From contig NZ_FNOI01000001.1 in NCBI RefSeq assembly GCF_900107015.1, forward strand, positions 374,501-438,500: 64,000 nucleotides of DNA, given 5' to 3'. This document shows, piece by piece, positions 9,335 through 18,106 of this stretch (position 1 is its first letter; the number at the start of each line of letters is the position of its first letter). The notes beneath the pieces were generated by a model. That model made no database searches. It was not told where the DNA came from and saw only the letters and a program-made list of their open reading frames with translations. The DNA comes from Litoreibacter albidus (GTDB lineage: Bacteria > Pseudomonadota > Alphaproteobacteria > Rhodobacterales > Rhodobacteraceae). The translations under genes and the position numbers were made by a program.

Positions 9335-9595
9335 ATGAACGAAGGCGGGGGGAACCCCGCCTTTTTCTGTCGGATGAAGAACAATGATCGGGCGACGCCA
9401 CGCACGGTAGGCCTGATAGCCGTTGATGCAGCCCAAAAGCAGATTGAATAGGAAGATCGGCATCAACTCTAGCGCGTAGCCATAGGCGATGAACAACAGG
9501 TTCGAGCCGAACAGCGCCGCGCGCAACCAGCGGATGTCGTTGGTCGACGCGGATAGCAAAACGAACCCGTAGGCAAGAAATCCTAGGCTGTCCAT
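9323..9595 (-). CDS. Small multi-span membrane protein
   Basis: 90 residues from ATG 9595, chosen because GGAGG lies 6 nt upstream; the longer frame to 9682 lacks such a site. Two to three hydrophobic segments are visible (GFLAYGFVLLSAS, LLFIAYGYALELMPIFLFNLLLGCI), then a basic stretch YRAWRR. It resembles short inner-membrane proteins of the YgjV/SWEET-like kind, but I do not recognise it securely. Its last dozen codons are encoded by the terminator of the convergent gene, and its stop lies 12 nt inside that gene. Confidence 0.6.
   Translation of the reverse strand: MDSLGFLAYGFVLLSASTNDIRWLRAALFGSNLLFIAYGYALELMPIFLFNLLLGCINGYQAYRAWRRPIIVLHPTEKGGVPPAFVHSAR
9342..9366 (+). terminator. Rho-independent terminator of the argE-amidohydrolase pair
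   Basis: AAGGCGGGG (9342-9350) pairs with CCCCGCCTT (9355-9363), loop GGAA, followed by T residues to 9366. It lies inside the last codons of the convergent minus-strand gene. Confidence 0.88.
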
Positions 9596-9744
9596 CAGAC
9601 AGACCTCCACACAAAAACACAAAGCGGCACGAAAATACGGGTGTGCCTGCCGACTGCTTAGAGCAGCGTTGTGCGTGTGCATATACGCGCAGCGCCCAAT
9701 TCACGGCCGCCACACGGTTTACTCACGGTAGCGGAGTTTTGCGG

Positions 9745-10506
9745 CTAGCCAGCAATGAAGACGCGGTAAAAGAAGACGCCGCTCATCACGAAGCCGACCG
9801 TGGCCACGATTCCCCGCACCACCGGCATAGGCAGCGCCCGCGAGATCGGGGCACCAGCATAGCCGCCAGCGGTGGTTGCGACCATCATCAGCAAGCCCGC
9901 TTTCCACTCAATGATACCCGCGCTTGCGAAAATGGCGACAGAGATCAGGGACAAGATGAAGCTCATGGCGGTTTTTAGGCCGTTCATTTGGTGGATATTG
10001 GTCATGCCCCACAGCGAGAACAGCGCCAGCAATATAATGCCCAACCCGCCGTTGAAGTAGCCCCCGTAGGTGGAGACGATGAACATGCTGACAAACCCGT
10101 ATGGCGTGACAGATTGCGACCGTTTGGCCGCCCACGCGCGAACCTGTGCGCCGAACAAGAAGATCAGTGTGGCGAGGAGCAACAGGAATGGGACCAGTGC
10201 AGAGAATGCTTGGTCGGACGACACCAGCAGCAGGCATGACCCGAACGCGCCGCCCAGAAGGCCAATGCCAATGAGGCGCAAAAGTTGTTTTCGGTCAAAA
10301 GCCATGACCTCTTGGCGAAAGCCCAACGCGCCGCCCAGATAGCCCGGAAGGGCCGCGAAGGTGGATGTGGCATTCGCAATAACCGGCGGGATGCCCACGA
10401 ACACAAGGGCGGGAAATGTCAGGAACGTACCGCCGCCCGCGATTGTGTTTAACACGCCCGCACCGAAGGCGGCTGAGAGCAGCAGCAAAATTTCAAAGAA
10501 GGTCAT
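9745..10506 (-). CDS. TauE/SafE-family anion permease
   Basis: 253 residues from ATG 10506 (MTFFEILLLLSAAFGAG), about eight membrane spans. The family hallmark GAGVLNTIAGGGTFLTFPAL near the N-terminus and the mid-protein TYGGYFNGGLG repeat are visible. TauE/SafE proteins export sulfite, sulfoacetate or related organic anions across the inner membrane. No sulfur-metabolism gene is nearby, so the substrate is open. The frame continues to 10554, but that His-rich extension is unlikely to be translated. Confidence 0.85.
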   Translation of the reverse strand: MTFFEILLLLSAAFGAGVLNTIAGGGTFLTFPALVFVGIPPVIANATSTFAALPGYLGGALGFRQEVMAFDRKQLLRLIGIGLLGGAFGSCLLLVSSDQAFSALVPFLLLLATLIFLFGAQVRAWAAKRSQSVTPYGFVSMFIVSTYGGYFNGGLGIILLALFSLWGMTNIHQMNGLKTAMSFILSLISVAIFASAGIIEWKAGLLMMVATTAGGYAGAPISRALPMPVVRGIVATVGFVMSGVFFYRVFIAG

Positions 10507-10554
10507 AAAGGTCCGATGCCAGTGATGCGGTTGCCACCTATGTGGCATATGCAT

Positions 10555-10583
10555 CCTGCGCAGGCCAGCGGGGCTTGCGCAGG
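10555..10583. repeat. Inverted repeat between moaA and the TauE gene
   Basis: CCTGCGCA (10555-10562) and TGCGCAGG (10576-10583) are perfect arms, and four further inner pairs close a 5-nt loop. No T tract follows on the minus strand. It lies 21 nt after the moaA stop and may act as an mRNA 3' end or processing structure. Confidence 0.6.
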
Positions 10584-10603
10584 CTGATCAAAAGGAGGCC
10601 TCG

Positions 10604-11608
10604 TTAGCCGCCGGTATGGCTCATGTGTCGCGTCATCTGGCCGCCCAACTCTTGGCGGGAGTAATCAAAGTCATGACCCTTGGGTTTCAGGCCGATCGCA
10701 GCGCGAATGGCGTCCTCCAGCGGTCCGTCACTTTCCGACGCCCGAAGTGGGCCGCGCAGGTCGGATTTCCCTTCCTGTCCCAAGCAAGTGTAGATTTCAC
10801 CCGTACAGGTGATGCGCACACGGTTGCAGCTTTCGCAAAAGTTGTGGGACAGCGGCGTGATCAGGCCGATTTTTTGGCCGGTTTCTTCCAGCCGCATATA
10901 GCGTGCGGGCCCGCCGGTGCGGTCGGGTAGGTCTGTCAGGGTGAATTCTTCCGCCAAACTGGCGCGCAGATCGTCCAGCGACCAAAACTGACCGATGCGG
11001 TTTTCATTGCCGATGTCGCCCATGGGCATGACTTCGATAAACGTCAAATCCATGCCCAGATCGGCGCACCACGCGGCGATGTCGAACAACTCGTCTTCGT
11101 TGAAGTCCTTCAACGCCACCGCGTTGATTTTCACCTTCAGTCCAGCCTTCAAGGCTGCGTCGACGCCGCGCAAAACCTGCGGCAGGCGGCCCCAACGGGT
11201 GATCTCGGCGAATTTCTTCTCGTTCAACGTGTCGAGGGATATGTTCACGCGGCGCACACCAGCGGCGTATAGGTCAGCTGCGTATTTTTCCAACTGAGAG
11301 CCGTTCGTGGTCAACGTCAGCTCTTTCAACGCGCCGCTGTCGAGGTGACGGCGCATGCCCTCGAAAAATCCCATGATACCACGTCGCACCAACGGTTCGC
11401 CGCCGGTGATGCGAAGCTTTTCGACGCCCATACCGATGAACGCCGTGCACATGCGGTCCAGCTCCTCCAGTGTCAGCAACTCTTTCTTCGGCAAAAACTG
11501 CATGTTTTCAGACATGCAATACACGCAGCGAAAGTCGCAGCGGTCCGTAACGGACAGGCGAAGGTAAGTGATGGCACGGTGGAACGGGTCGACGAGAGGT
11601 GTTTTCAT
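10604..11608 (-). CDS. moaA: GTP 3',8-cyclase
   Basis: 334 residues from ATG 11608. It is a radical-SAM enzyme converting GTP to 3',8-cyclo-GTP, the first step of molybdenum cofactor synthesis. The SAM cluster is C24-x3-C28-x2-C31. The C-terminal substrate [4Fe-4S] cluster is C258-x2-C261-x13-C275. The essential Gly-Gly tail ends the protein. All catalytic features are intact. The frame is open to 11761, but the family start is [12 protein letters not shown]. It appears monocistronic, with a divergent lipoprotein gene 85 nt away. Confidence 0.95.
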   Translation of the reverse strand: MKTPLVDPFHRAITYLRLSVTDRCDFRCVYCMSENMQFLPKKELLTLEELDRMCTAFIGMGVEKLRITGGEPLVRRGIMGFFEGMRRHLDSGALKELTLTTNGSQLEKYAADLYAAGVRRVNISLDTLNEKKFAEITRWGRLPQVLRGVDAALKAGLKVKINAVALKDFNEDELFDIAAWCADLGMDLTFIEVMPMGDIGNENRIGQFWSLDDLRASLAEEFTLTDLPDRTGGPARYMRLEETGQKIGLITPLSHNFCESCNRVRITCTGEIYTCLGQEGKSDLRGPLRASESDGPLEDAIRAAIGLKPKGHDFDYSRQELGGQMTRHMSHTGG

Positions 11609-11693
11609 TCTCTCAAGGTAGTGTGCGCGGCAAGCCGCGACAACCCAACTAAGGTCGTTGATGAAGTGTTTCGGAGCAGTTAACCTATCGCCT

Positions 11694-12191
11694 ATGAAAC
11701 AACACATCCTTCCCATAGTCGTCCTCTTCACGCTATCCGCGTGTGGTGGCCAGTTCTCCAACCCTCTTGGCGGGTCTCAGACCACACCGGCGGGGGCAGG
11801 CGGGGACAGCGTGCCAGCCGCGAAGCCCGTGGCACGGCCTACGGAAACAGGTGTGGTCGGCGGCGTTGGACGTACCGCGGCTTCCTTGGATAAAACAACG
11901 GCGGCGGAAAAATCCGCAGCGACGGCAGCTCCTGCGGGCGGTGGCGCGGTGCTGGGCACAACGGTCGCCACATTGGGCGATCCTACGGAGCAAGGGTTCT
12001 GGCTGCGGACCCCCTTGGTTAAGGCCGAGACCCAAGGCTCGGTCAAGACCACTGGCGGCGCTGTGGTGCAGGTGAAACTGATCCCGATTGAGGGCGAAGC
12101 ATCCGCAGGCAGCCGGATTTCTCTGGCTGCAATGCGGGCGCTAAACCTCAGCTTGACTGATCTCGCGACGTTGACTGTCTCGAAAAGTTAA
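11694..12191 (+). CDS. Small lipoprotein of unknown function
   Basis: 165 residues from ATG 11694, with a lipoprotein signal ending LSAC at Cys17. Residues about 25-85 are Ala/Gly/Thr-rich and probably disordered. The folded C-terminal half has the ordered motifs [20 protein letters not shown] and [19 protein letters not shown]. From memory, Roseobacter proteins with this tail are often labelled D-galactarate dehydratase; nothing here supports an enzyme of that size or kind. It is convergent with the AlkD-like gene, with the stops overlapping by 4 nt. Confidence 0.75.
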   Translation: MKQHILPIVVLFTLSACGGQFSNPLGGSQTTPAGAGGDSVPAAKPVARPTETGVVGGVGRTAASLDKTTAAEKSAATAAPAGGGAVLGTTVATLGDPTEQGFWLRTPLVKAETQGSVKTTGGAVVQVKLIPIEGEASAGSRISLAAMRALNLSLTDLATLTVSKS

Positions 12192-12874
12192 GACTGGCGC
12201 TTCATCATTTGCGCAGCCTCGCGGCGGGCAGAGCGGGTCATCCGCTCGCCGTGCTCCTCCAAGAACGCCTGAACGCGCGGTACATCGTGGCGCGACAAAT
12301 CCCGCAGCCACCACGCGATGGCGCGCTGTATCAGCGGGTCGTGGTCTTCCGCGAGTAGGGCAGCCCAGCCTAAAACGCGGTCGCGGACGGCCTCATCCTC
12401 CAGCTTGGACTTGTTCTGTTTGGTCCACGGTTGGGTGAACGCAAGGGCCGCACGGCGGGTCCAGACGTGCTCCGACGCGATCCAATCATCCATTTCATCC
12501 AGCCGCGACGTGTCCCATACGACCCGCTTGCCGCCAGCGTTGGCAACGTGATCGGCGATGGCGGTCTCGTCCAGATCAGCCAGCCATGACACCAGTAAAG
12601 CCCATGCGCCCGCATCATCCGGACGCAGGCGGGCCTGCGTTAGAAGTTTCGCGGCACAGATGCGCCCCTCGTGAATGTTGCTCTCCCAAAGCCCCTTAGC
12701 GAGCGCCAGACGCGCGTTCAGATCGTCGCCACGCCACTCCTTCGCCAGTTCGTCGAGCTTGGCAGTGGGCACACCCAGATATGGGCGCTCCACGCCGTGA
12801 TGGGCGGCAAGGCTCTCTGCTTTCGCGGGGTCGGACAGGTTTTCTAGGTGCGCAATCGCGTCTTCTACGTTCAT
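12188..12874 (-). CDS. DNA alkylation repair protein (AlkD-like HEAT repeats)
   Basis: 228 residues from ATG 12874, which overlaps the glmS stop as ATGA. Helical HEAT-like repeats run throughout. AlkD-type features are visible: the N-terminal VERPYLGVPTAKLDELAKEW segment, the central WDTSRLDEMDDWI, WTRRAALAF, and the C-terminal WWLRDLSRHD. AlkD glycosylases excise bulky or cationic alkylated bases; some relatives lack activity. The upstream frame to 13024 lies wholly inside glmS. Coupling to glmS is unusual functionally. Confidence 0.8.
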   Translation of the reverse strand: MNVEDAIAHLENLSDPAKAESLAAHHGVERPYLGVPTAKLDELAKEWRGDDLNARLALAKGLWESNIHEGRICAAKLLTQARLRPDDAGAWALLVSWLADLDETAIADHVANAGGKRVVWDTSRLDEMDDWIASEHVWTRRAALAFTQPWTKQNKSKLEDEAVRDRVLGWAALLAEDHDPLIQRAIAWWLRDLSRHDVPRVQAFLEEHGERMTRSARREAAQMMKRQS

Positions 12875-14694
12875 TCTACCGTCACTGACTTGGCTAGGTT
12901 GCGAGGTTGGTCGACGTCGGTGCCTTTGGCGACGGCTGTGTGGTATGCCAGAAGCTGCGCCGGAACCGCGTACAGGATCGGGGCAAGAAAGGGGCTGATG
13001 GTTGGCATGACGATGGTTTGCCAAACGCCGTCGCTTGCCTCTTTCGCACCCTCGGCATCGGTGATCAAAACGACCTTGCCCCCACGCGCCATCACCTCTT
13101 GCATGTTGGAGACGGTCTTATCGAACAGCTCGTCCGTTGGCGCCATGACGACGACCGGCACCGTCTTGTCGATAAGCGCGATGGGGCCGTGTTTTAGTTC
13201 ACCCGACGCATAACCTTCGGCGTGTATGTAGCTGATTTCTTTCAACTTAAGGGCGCCTTCCAGAGCCAAGGGGAACATTGACCCGCGCCCCAAGAACAGC
13301 ACGTCTTGGGCCGATGCAATCTTGCCCGCGATGCGCTCGATTGCTTTCTCAAGTGACAGGGATTGGTTCAAAATGCCAGGTAGCAAATTGAGGTCATCCA
13401 TGTGCTTCGCCATCTCCGCGTCAGAGATGTGGCCGCGTTGATGGCCCGCTTTCAACGCCAAGGCGGCGAGGGCAAGAAGCTGGCAGGTGAATGCTTTGGT
13501 CGACGCCACGCCGACCTCGACACCGGCCATGATCGGCAGCGCCAAGTCGCTTTCTCGCGCGATGGAGCTTTCGGGCACGTTCACCACCGACAAGATCATG
13601 GCGGCGCGTTCTTTCGCGTAGCGAAGCGCGGCCAGAGTGTCGGCAGTTTCGCCAGACTGGGAGACGAAGAGGGCGTAGGACTTGTCGGACACGACCGGCT
13701 TACGGTAGCGGAATTCGGAGGCAATATCGACGTCGACGGGCAGGCCTGCGATTTGCTCAAACCAGTATTTCGCAACTTGGCACGCTAGGTTCGCTGTGCC
13801 ACAGGCGACCATGGTGATGCGGTCACATTTGGTGAAGTCAATGGTGCCACTGGGCAGCGCGATCCCCTTCGCGTCGTTGGAGCTGTAGGCCTTCAGCGCG
13901 TCGGCCAAGACGATTGGCTGCTCCGCGATTTCTTTGGCCATGAAGTGTTTGTGACCAGCCTTTTCAATGCGTGCCTCGTCAAGGGCAAGCGTCTTGATCG
14001 CACGGTTCGCGGGTTTGCCGTCCGCATCCACGATTTCGATGCTGGTGCGCGTGAGGAATGCGCTGTCGCCTTCTTCCAGATAGGCCACACGGTTGGTCAT
14101 CGGGGCGAGGGCAATCGCGTCGGAGCCGACGTACATTTCGCCATCACCGTAGCCGACGGCCAAAGGCGAGCCCTTGCGCGCGGCGATCATCAGGTCGTCT
14201 TCACCGTTGAACAAGAAGCACAGCGCAAACGCGCCGTCGAGCAGGGCGATCGTTTTCTCAGCTGCTTCACGTGCCGAGAGACCTTGCTCTAGGAACCGGC
14301 GCGCCAACAGCACGATGGTCTCGGTGTCGGTGTCCGTTTCAGCCGCGTAACCATCTTTTGCGAGGTCAGCGCGCAGGTCCTTGAAGTTCTCAATGATGCC
14401 GTTGTGGACGACGGCAACGGGGCCAGAGCGGTGCGGGTGCGCGTTGTTGACGGTGGGCGCGCCATGGGTGGCCCAACGGGTGTGGCCGATGCCCGACTTG
14501 CCAGCAAGCGGCTCATGAACCAACAGATCCGACAGGTTAATCAGCTTGCCGACTGCGCGACGCCGATCAAGGGCACCGTCATTCACCGTCGCGATACCCG
14601 CGCTGTCATAGCCGCGATATTCAAGCCGCTTCAGGGCCTCGACAATGATCGGGGCGACTTCATGAGTTCCAAGAACTCCAACAATTCCACACAT
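12871..14694 (-). CDS. glmS: Glutamine--fructose-6-phosphate aminotransferase
   Basis: 607 residues, the family's normal length. It makes glucosamine-6-phosphate from fructose-6-phosphate and glutamine in the cytoplasm. MCGIVGVLG exposes the N-terminal Cys nucleophile after Met removal. The glutaminase domain covers about 1-220 (HTRWATHG, NGIIENF). Two SIS domains follow (TMVACGTANLA; VSQSGETADT; LGRGSMFPLALEGALKLKEISYIHAEGY). The C-terminal KSVTVE tail is intact. Its ATG directly follows the glmU TAA. No glmS ribozyme is visible, as expected outside Firmicutes. Confidence 0.97.
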   Translation of the reverse strand: MCGIVGVLGTHEVAPIIVEALKRLEYRGYDSAGIATVNDGALDRRRAVGKLINLSDLLVHEPLAGKSGIGHTRWATHGAPTVNNAHPHRSGPVAVVHNGIIENFKDLRADLAKDGYAAETDTDTETIVLLARRFLEQGLSAREAAEKTIALLDGAFALCFLFNGEDDLMIAARKGSPLAVGYGDGEMYVGSDAIALAPMTNRVAYLEEGDSAFLTRTSIEIVDADGKPANRAIKTLALDEARIEKAGHKHFMAKEIAEQPIVLADALKAYSSNDAKGIALPSGTIDFTKCDRITMVACGTANLACQVAKYWFEQIAGLPVDVDIASEFRYRKPVVSDKSYALFVSQSGETADTLAALRYAKERAAMILSVVNVPESSIARESDLALPIMAGVEVGVASTKAFTCQLLALAALALKAGHQRGHISDAEMAKHMDDLNLLPGILNQSLSLEKAIERIAGKIASAQDVLFLGRGSMFPLALEGALKLKEISYIHAEGYASGELKHGPIALIDKTVPVVVMAPTDELFDKTVSNMQEVMARGGKVVLITDAEGAKEASDGVWQTIVMPTISPFLAPILYAVPAQLLAYHTAVAKGTDVDQPRNLAKSVTVE

Positions 14695-16050
14695 TTAAGC
14701 GTCCTTCTTCATCTTTTTGGCGCGCAGCATTTGCATCAGCTTGCGTGCGAGGCCTGTCTTATTTGTTTGACGCACGCGCGACAGGGCCAAGTCGCCGTCG
14801 GGTACATCTTCAGTCACTACGGTGCCGGAGCCAGTCATGGCCTCTGCGCCAACTTCCACGGGGGCGACCAGCAAGGTGTTCGATCCGATGAACGCACCCG
14901 CGCCAATGACCGTGCGGTGCTTGAAAACACCGTCGTAATTGCAGGTAATGGTGCCCGCGCCAACGTTCGCGCCAGCGCCGACATGGGCGTCGCCGACGTA
15001 AGAGAGGTGGTTTACCTTCGCGCCTTCGGCCAGCGTAGCGTTTTTGATCTCGACAAAGTTGCCAACCTTGGCACCTTCTTCCAGTTCAGCTCCGGGGCGC
15101 AGGCGGGCGAAGGGGCCGACGACAGCGCCTTGCGAAACGTGGCACCCCTCAAGATGGCTGAATGCCTTGATTTCTGCGCCGGACTCAACCGTCACGTCTG
15201 GGCCGAAGACCACGTTGGGGCCGATCACAGCGTCGCGTCCCAAAACCGTGTCATAGGCGAAAAATGTGCTTTCGGGCGAGGCGAGCGACACGCCGTCCTC
15301 CAGCGCCTCGGTGCGTTTGCGGGCTTGGAACGCGGCTTCAGCAGCGGCCAGTTCCAACCGTGTGTTAATGCCCAGCGTTTCCGCCTCGTCGCAAGTCACG
15401 GCTACGGCGGTTAGATCGCGGGCACGGGCGAGGCCAATGATATCGGTCAGGTAGTATTCTTCGCTGGCGTTCTCGTTTTTCACGTCAGCTATCAGCTCAA
15501 ACATGGTTTGTGCCGCGCACATGACCACGCCTGAGTTGCACAGGGTCATGGCAAGCTGCTCCGGCGTCGCATCTTTCGCCTCAACGATGGCATCAAGGGA
15601 CGTGCCGTTGATGATCAAGCGGCCATACCGTCCTGGATCCTTCGCGTTAAAGCCCAAAACCACGACGTCTGCGGTTTCACGGGCGTCGACCATGCTTTGC
15701 AGGGTTTCGCCTGATACGAAGGGGGTATCGCCGTACAGCACAACGACATCGCCGGTGAAACCGTCCAAGGCCGCGCGGGCTTGGTCAACGGCGTGGGCTG
15801 TTCCGTTCTGCTCGGTCTGGCGCACGAAAATGAGTTCGTCGTCATGTTTAGATAGGGTGGTTTCCACCATCTCCGCCCCGTGGCCTGTGACCACAACGCT
15901 CTTTTCCGGCTCAAGCGTTGAGGCCGCACGCAGGGCGTGCACCGCCAAGGGGGCCGCGCCGATCTGGTGCAACACCTTTGGGAGGTTGGAGTTCATGCGG
16001 CTTCCTTGGCCCGCGGCCAAGAGAACTAATGCGACTGGTTTGCTGCTCAC
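14695..16050 (-). CDS. glmU: Bifunctional UDP-GlcNAc pyrophosphorylase / GlcN-1-P acetyltransferase
   Basis: 451 residues from GTG 16050, preceded by GGAAAGG; the frame remains open to 16125, but the protein family begins just before LVLLAAGQGSRM. The N-terminal uridylyltransferase domain (about 1-230) has the nucleotide-binding loop and KVLHQIG. The C-terminal left-handed beta-helix has repeated hexapeptides and the acetyltransferase elements (NHLSYVGDAHVG, NYDG). It finishes UDP-GlcNAc synthesis for peptidoglycan and lipid A, so it lies in one pathway with the downstream glmS. Confidence 0.96.
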   Translation of the reverse strand: MSSKPVALVLLAAGQGSRMNSNLPKVLHQIGAAPLAVHALRAASTLEPEKSVVVTGHGAEMVETTLSKHDDELIFVRQTEQNGTAHAVDQARAALDGFTGDVVVLYGDTPFVSGETLQSMVDARETADVVVLGFNAKDPGRYGRLIINGTSLDAIVEAKDATPEQLAMTLCNSGVVMCAAQTMFELIADVKNENASEEYYLTDIIGLARARDLTAVAVTCDEAETLGINTRLELAAAEAAFQARKRTEALEDGVSLASPESTFFAYDTVLGRDAVIGPNVVFGPDVTVESGAEIKAFSHLEGCHVSQGAVVGPFARLRPGAELEEGAKVGNFVEIKNATLAEGAKVNHLSYVGDAHVGAGANVGAGTITCNYDGVFKHRTVIGAGAFIGSNTLLVAPVEVGAEAMTGSGTVVTEDVPDGDLALSRVRQTNKTGLARKLMQMLRAKKMKKDA

Positions 16051-16174
16051 GATAGCTGCCTTTCCCGGTTGCCCGGCCTTTCCTTCTTGTTGGCCCCGTT
16101 CTATCCGTATCGGGCTGCGGCGCAAGGTGCGCCTGCGTCACAACAGGTTTCGCCGCGTTACAGGAGGCATTTTT

Positions 16175-16840
16175 ATGCGCACGGTAATATTTGATCTTGA
16201 TGGAACACTGGCTGATACCAGCGGTGACCTGCTTGCGGCGGCTAATGCGTGCTTTCGAGGGTTGGGCCACGGTGACGTGCTGACGGCCGAAACGGATGCG
16301 GGCACGGCGGTGCGCGGGGCGCGGGCTATGCTGAACGCGGGGTTCACGCGGCTGGGCCTGTCCTATGACGACAGTGACGTCGATACGCAGTTCCCGATCC
16401 TGCTTGAGGCTTACGGTCAAGACATCTGCACCCACACCACACTCTATCCAGGCGCGCGCGAGGCAATCGCTCGGCTGCGCGACGCAGGCTACAAAGTCGG
16501 CATTTGCACGAACAAGCCTGAGGGGCTGGCGGAGCAACTGATGGCAGCGCTGGATTTTCGCGATGCTTTCGACAGTCTTGTGGGCGCGGACACGTTGCCT
16601 GTGCGCAAGCCGGATCCAGCGCCGTTCATTGAGGCTGTGCGACGGGCAGGCGGAGACCCTGCGCGGGCCGTGTTGGTCGGCGATACGCAAACCGACCGCG
16701 ATACCTCCGCCAATGCAGGCGCGCCGTCGATCCTTGTCACGTTCGGGCCGGGGAGTTTTGACGTTGCTGCCCTCAAGCCGGAGGCGTTGATGGACCACTT
16801 CGATGACCTTGATGACATCGTTGGGCGCCTCATGGCTTGA
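16175..16840 (+). CDS. gph: Phosphoglycolate phosphatase-like HAD hydrolase
   Basis: 221 residues from ATG 16175, with AGGAGG 7 nt upstream, which decides the start against the long upstream frame. HAD motifs are complete: the nucleophile Asp in DLDGTLADT, motif II ICTNKP, and motif III/IV RKPDPAPF and VGDTQTDRDT. HAD-IA subfamily with an N-terminal cap. Phosphoglycolate is the usual substrate of this subgroup but is not proven by sequence. It is divergent from glmU and co-oriented with the aminotransferase 54 nt downstream. Confidence 0.88.
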   Translation: MRTVIFDLDGTLADTSGDLLAAANACFRGLGHGDVLTAETDAGTAVRGARAMLNAGFTRLGLSYDDSDVDTQFPILLEAYGQDICTHTTLYPGAREAIARLRDAGYKVGICTNKPEGLAEQLMAALDFRDAFDSLVGADTLPVRKPDPAPFIEAVRRAGGDPARAVLVGDTQTDRDTSANAGAPSILVTFGPGSFDVAALKPEALMDHFDDLDDIVGRLMA

Positions 16841-16894
16841 CTGTATTTCCGCGCCCGCCCAAGCTTCGCGGCGCACTATCCGGAGACGTAAGCG

Positions 16895-18106
16895 ATGTTC
16901 GAAGTTTTTGACGGCAGCTTTACCCAGCAAGAACCCATCCCCGACGAAGGCATAGCCGCCGCGATGGCGGTGCTCCAGCACGGGCGTCTGCACCGCTATA
17001 ACGTGGTCGAAGGGGAGTTGAGTGAGACTGCCTTGCTAGAGCAGGAGTTCGCGGCCTTTACGGGCGCGAAATATGCGCTGGCCGTTGCGTCCGGCGGGTA
17101 TGCGATCGGTTGTGCGCTCCGCGCTGTGGGCGTCAAAGCGGGCGACACCGTCTTGTCGAACGGTTTCACATTGGCCCCTGTGCCTGGCGCTATTGCCTCG
17201 GTGGGCGCGGAGCCATTGTTCGTGGAGACTGCGGAGAACCTGACCATAGACCTAGATGATCTGGAGGCGCAGATAGAAGCGTCCGCCGCGAAGTATTTGT
17301 TGCTGTCGCACATGCGCGGCCATCTGTGCGACATGGACCGCTTGATGGCAATCTGCGACGCGGCTGGCGTTGCGGTGATTGAGGACTGCGCGCACACTAT
17401 GGGGGCAAGCTGGCAGGGGGTGCCGTCCGGCAGGCACGGGGTCGCAGGATGCTATTCATGCCAGACCTACAAGCATGTAAATTCAGGTGAGGGCGGTTTC
17501 CTTGTCTCTGATGACGCGGAGGTTATGGCGCGGGCGACGATCATGTCCGGCTCTTACATGCTCTACGAGCGGCACTTGGCAGCACCGCCGCCCGAGGTGT
17601 TCGAGCAGGTAAAATATGTCACGCCGAATATATCCGGCCGTATGGACAACCTGCGCGCGGCGATCTTGCGCCCGCAGTTGGTCAAGTTGCCCGCGCAGGT
17701 CGCGGCTTGGAACGCCCGCTACGCCGCGATGGAGGCGGGTCTGCGCAACGCCCCCGGCCTGTCGGTTATCGAGCGCGACCCGCGCGGGGTCTTTGTTGGA
17801 TCCTCAATCCAGTTCCGGCTCCCGCAGGCCACCAGTGCAGAAATCAATGAGTTCACCGCGCGTTGCGCCGCCCGCGGTGTGGAGCTTAAGTGGTTTGGCG
17901 CGGCCGAACCCAAAGCCTTTACCTCGCGATACGACAGTTGGCGCTATGCGCGGCCGCAAGCTTTGGCGCGGACGGATGAAATTCTCTCTGGTCTCTTGGA
18001 CATGCGCCTGCCGCTGACTTTCTCCGTTGAGGACTGCGCGCTGATCGCCCGTATAATTCAAAGCGAGGCCCGCGCCTTGCAGGGCCGCGCGGCCCTCGCG
18101 GGCTAG
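16895..18106 (+). CDS. DegT/DnrJ/EryC1/StrS-type PLP aminotransferase
   Basis: 403 residues, fold-type I PLP enzyme. The PLP-binding Asp is in VIEDCAHTMG (about D164), and the Schiff-base Lys is K193 in CQTYKHVNSGEGG. SGGYAIGCALRA is the phosphate-binding helix region. This family transaminates keto-sugar nucleotides or related carbocycles, but no sugar-nucleotide, O-antigen or antibiotic genes are nearby, so the substrate is unknown. The last 303 nt of the gene are overlapped antisense by the next ORF. Confidence 0.85.
   Translation: MFEVFDGSFTQQEPIPDEGIAAAMAVLQHGRLHRYNVVEGELSETALLEQEFAAFTGAKYALAVASGGYAIGCALRAVGVKAGDTVLSNGFTLAPVPGAIASVGAEPLFVETAENLTIDLDDLEAQIEASAAKYLLLSHMRGHLCDMDRLMAICDAAGVAVIEDCAHTMGASWQGVPSGRHGVAGCYSCQTYKHVNSGEGGFLVSDDAEVMARATIMSGSYMLYERHLAAPPPEVFEQVKYVTPNISGRMDNLRAAILRPQLVKLPAQVAAWNARYAAMEAGLRNAPGLSVIERDPRGVFVGSSIQFRLPQATSAEINEFTARCAARGVELKWFGAAEPKAFTSRYDSWRYARPQALARTDEILSGLLDMRLPLTFSVEDCALIARIIQSEARALQGRAALAG

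Noticed and set aside
15503-16174. Long N-terminal extension of the gph frame
   Set aside because: It lies antisense to glmU, and the AGGAGG at 16162 fixes the ATG at 16175.
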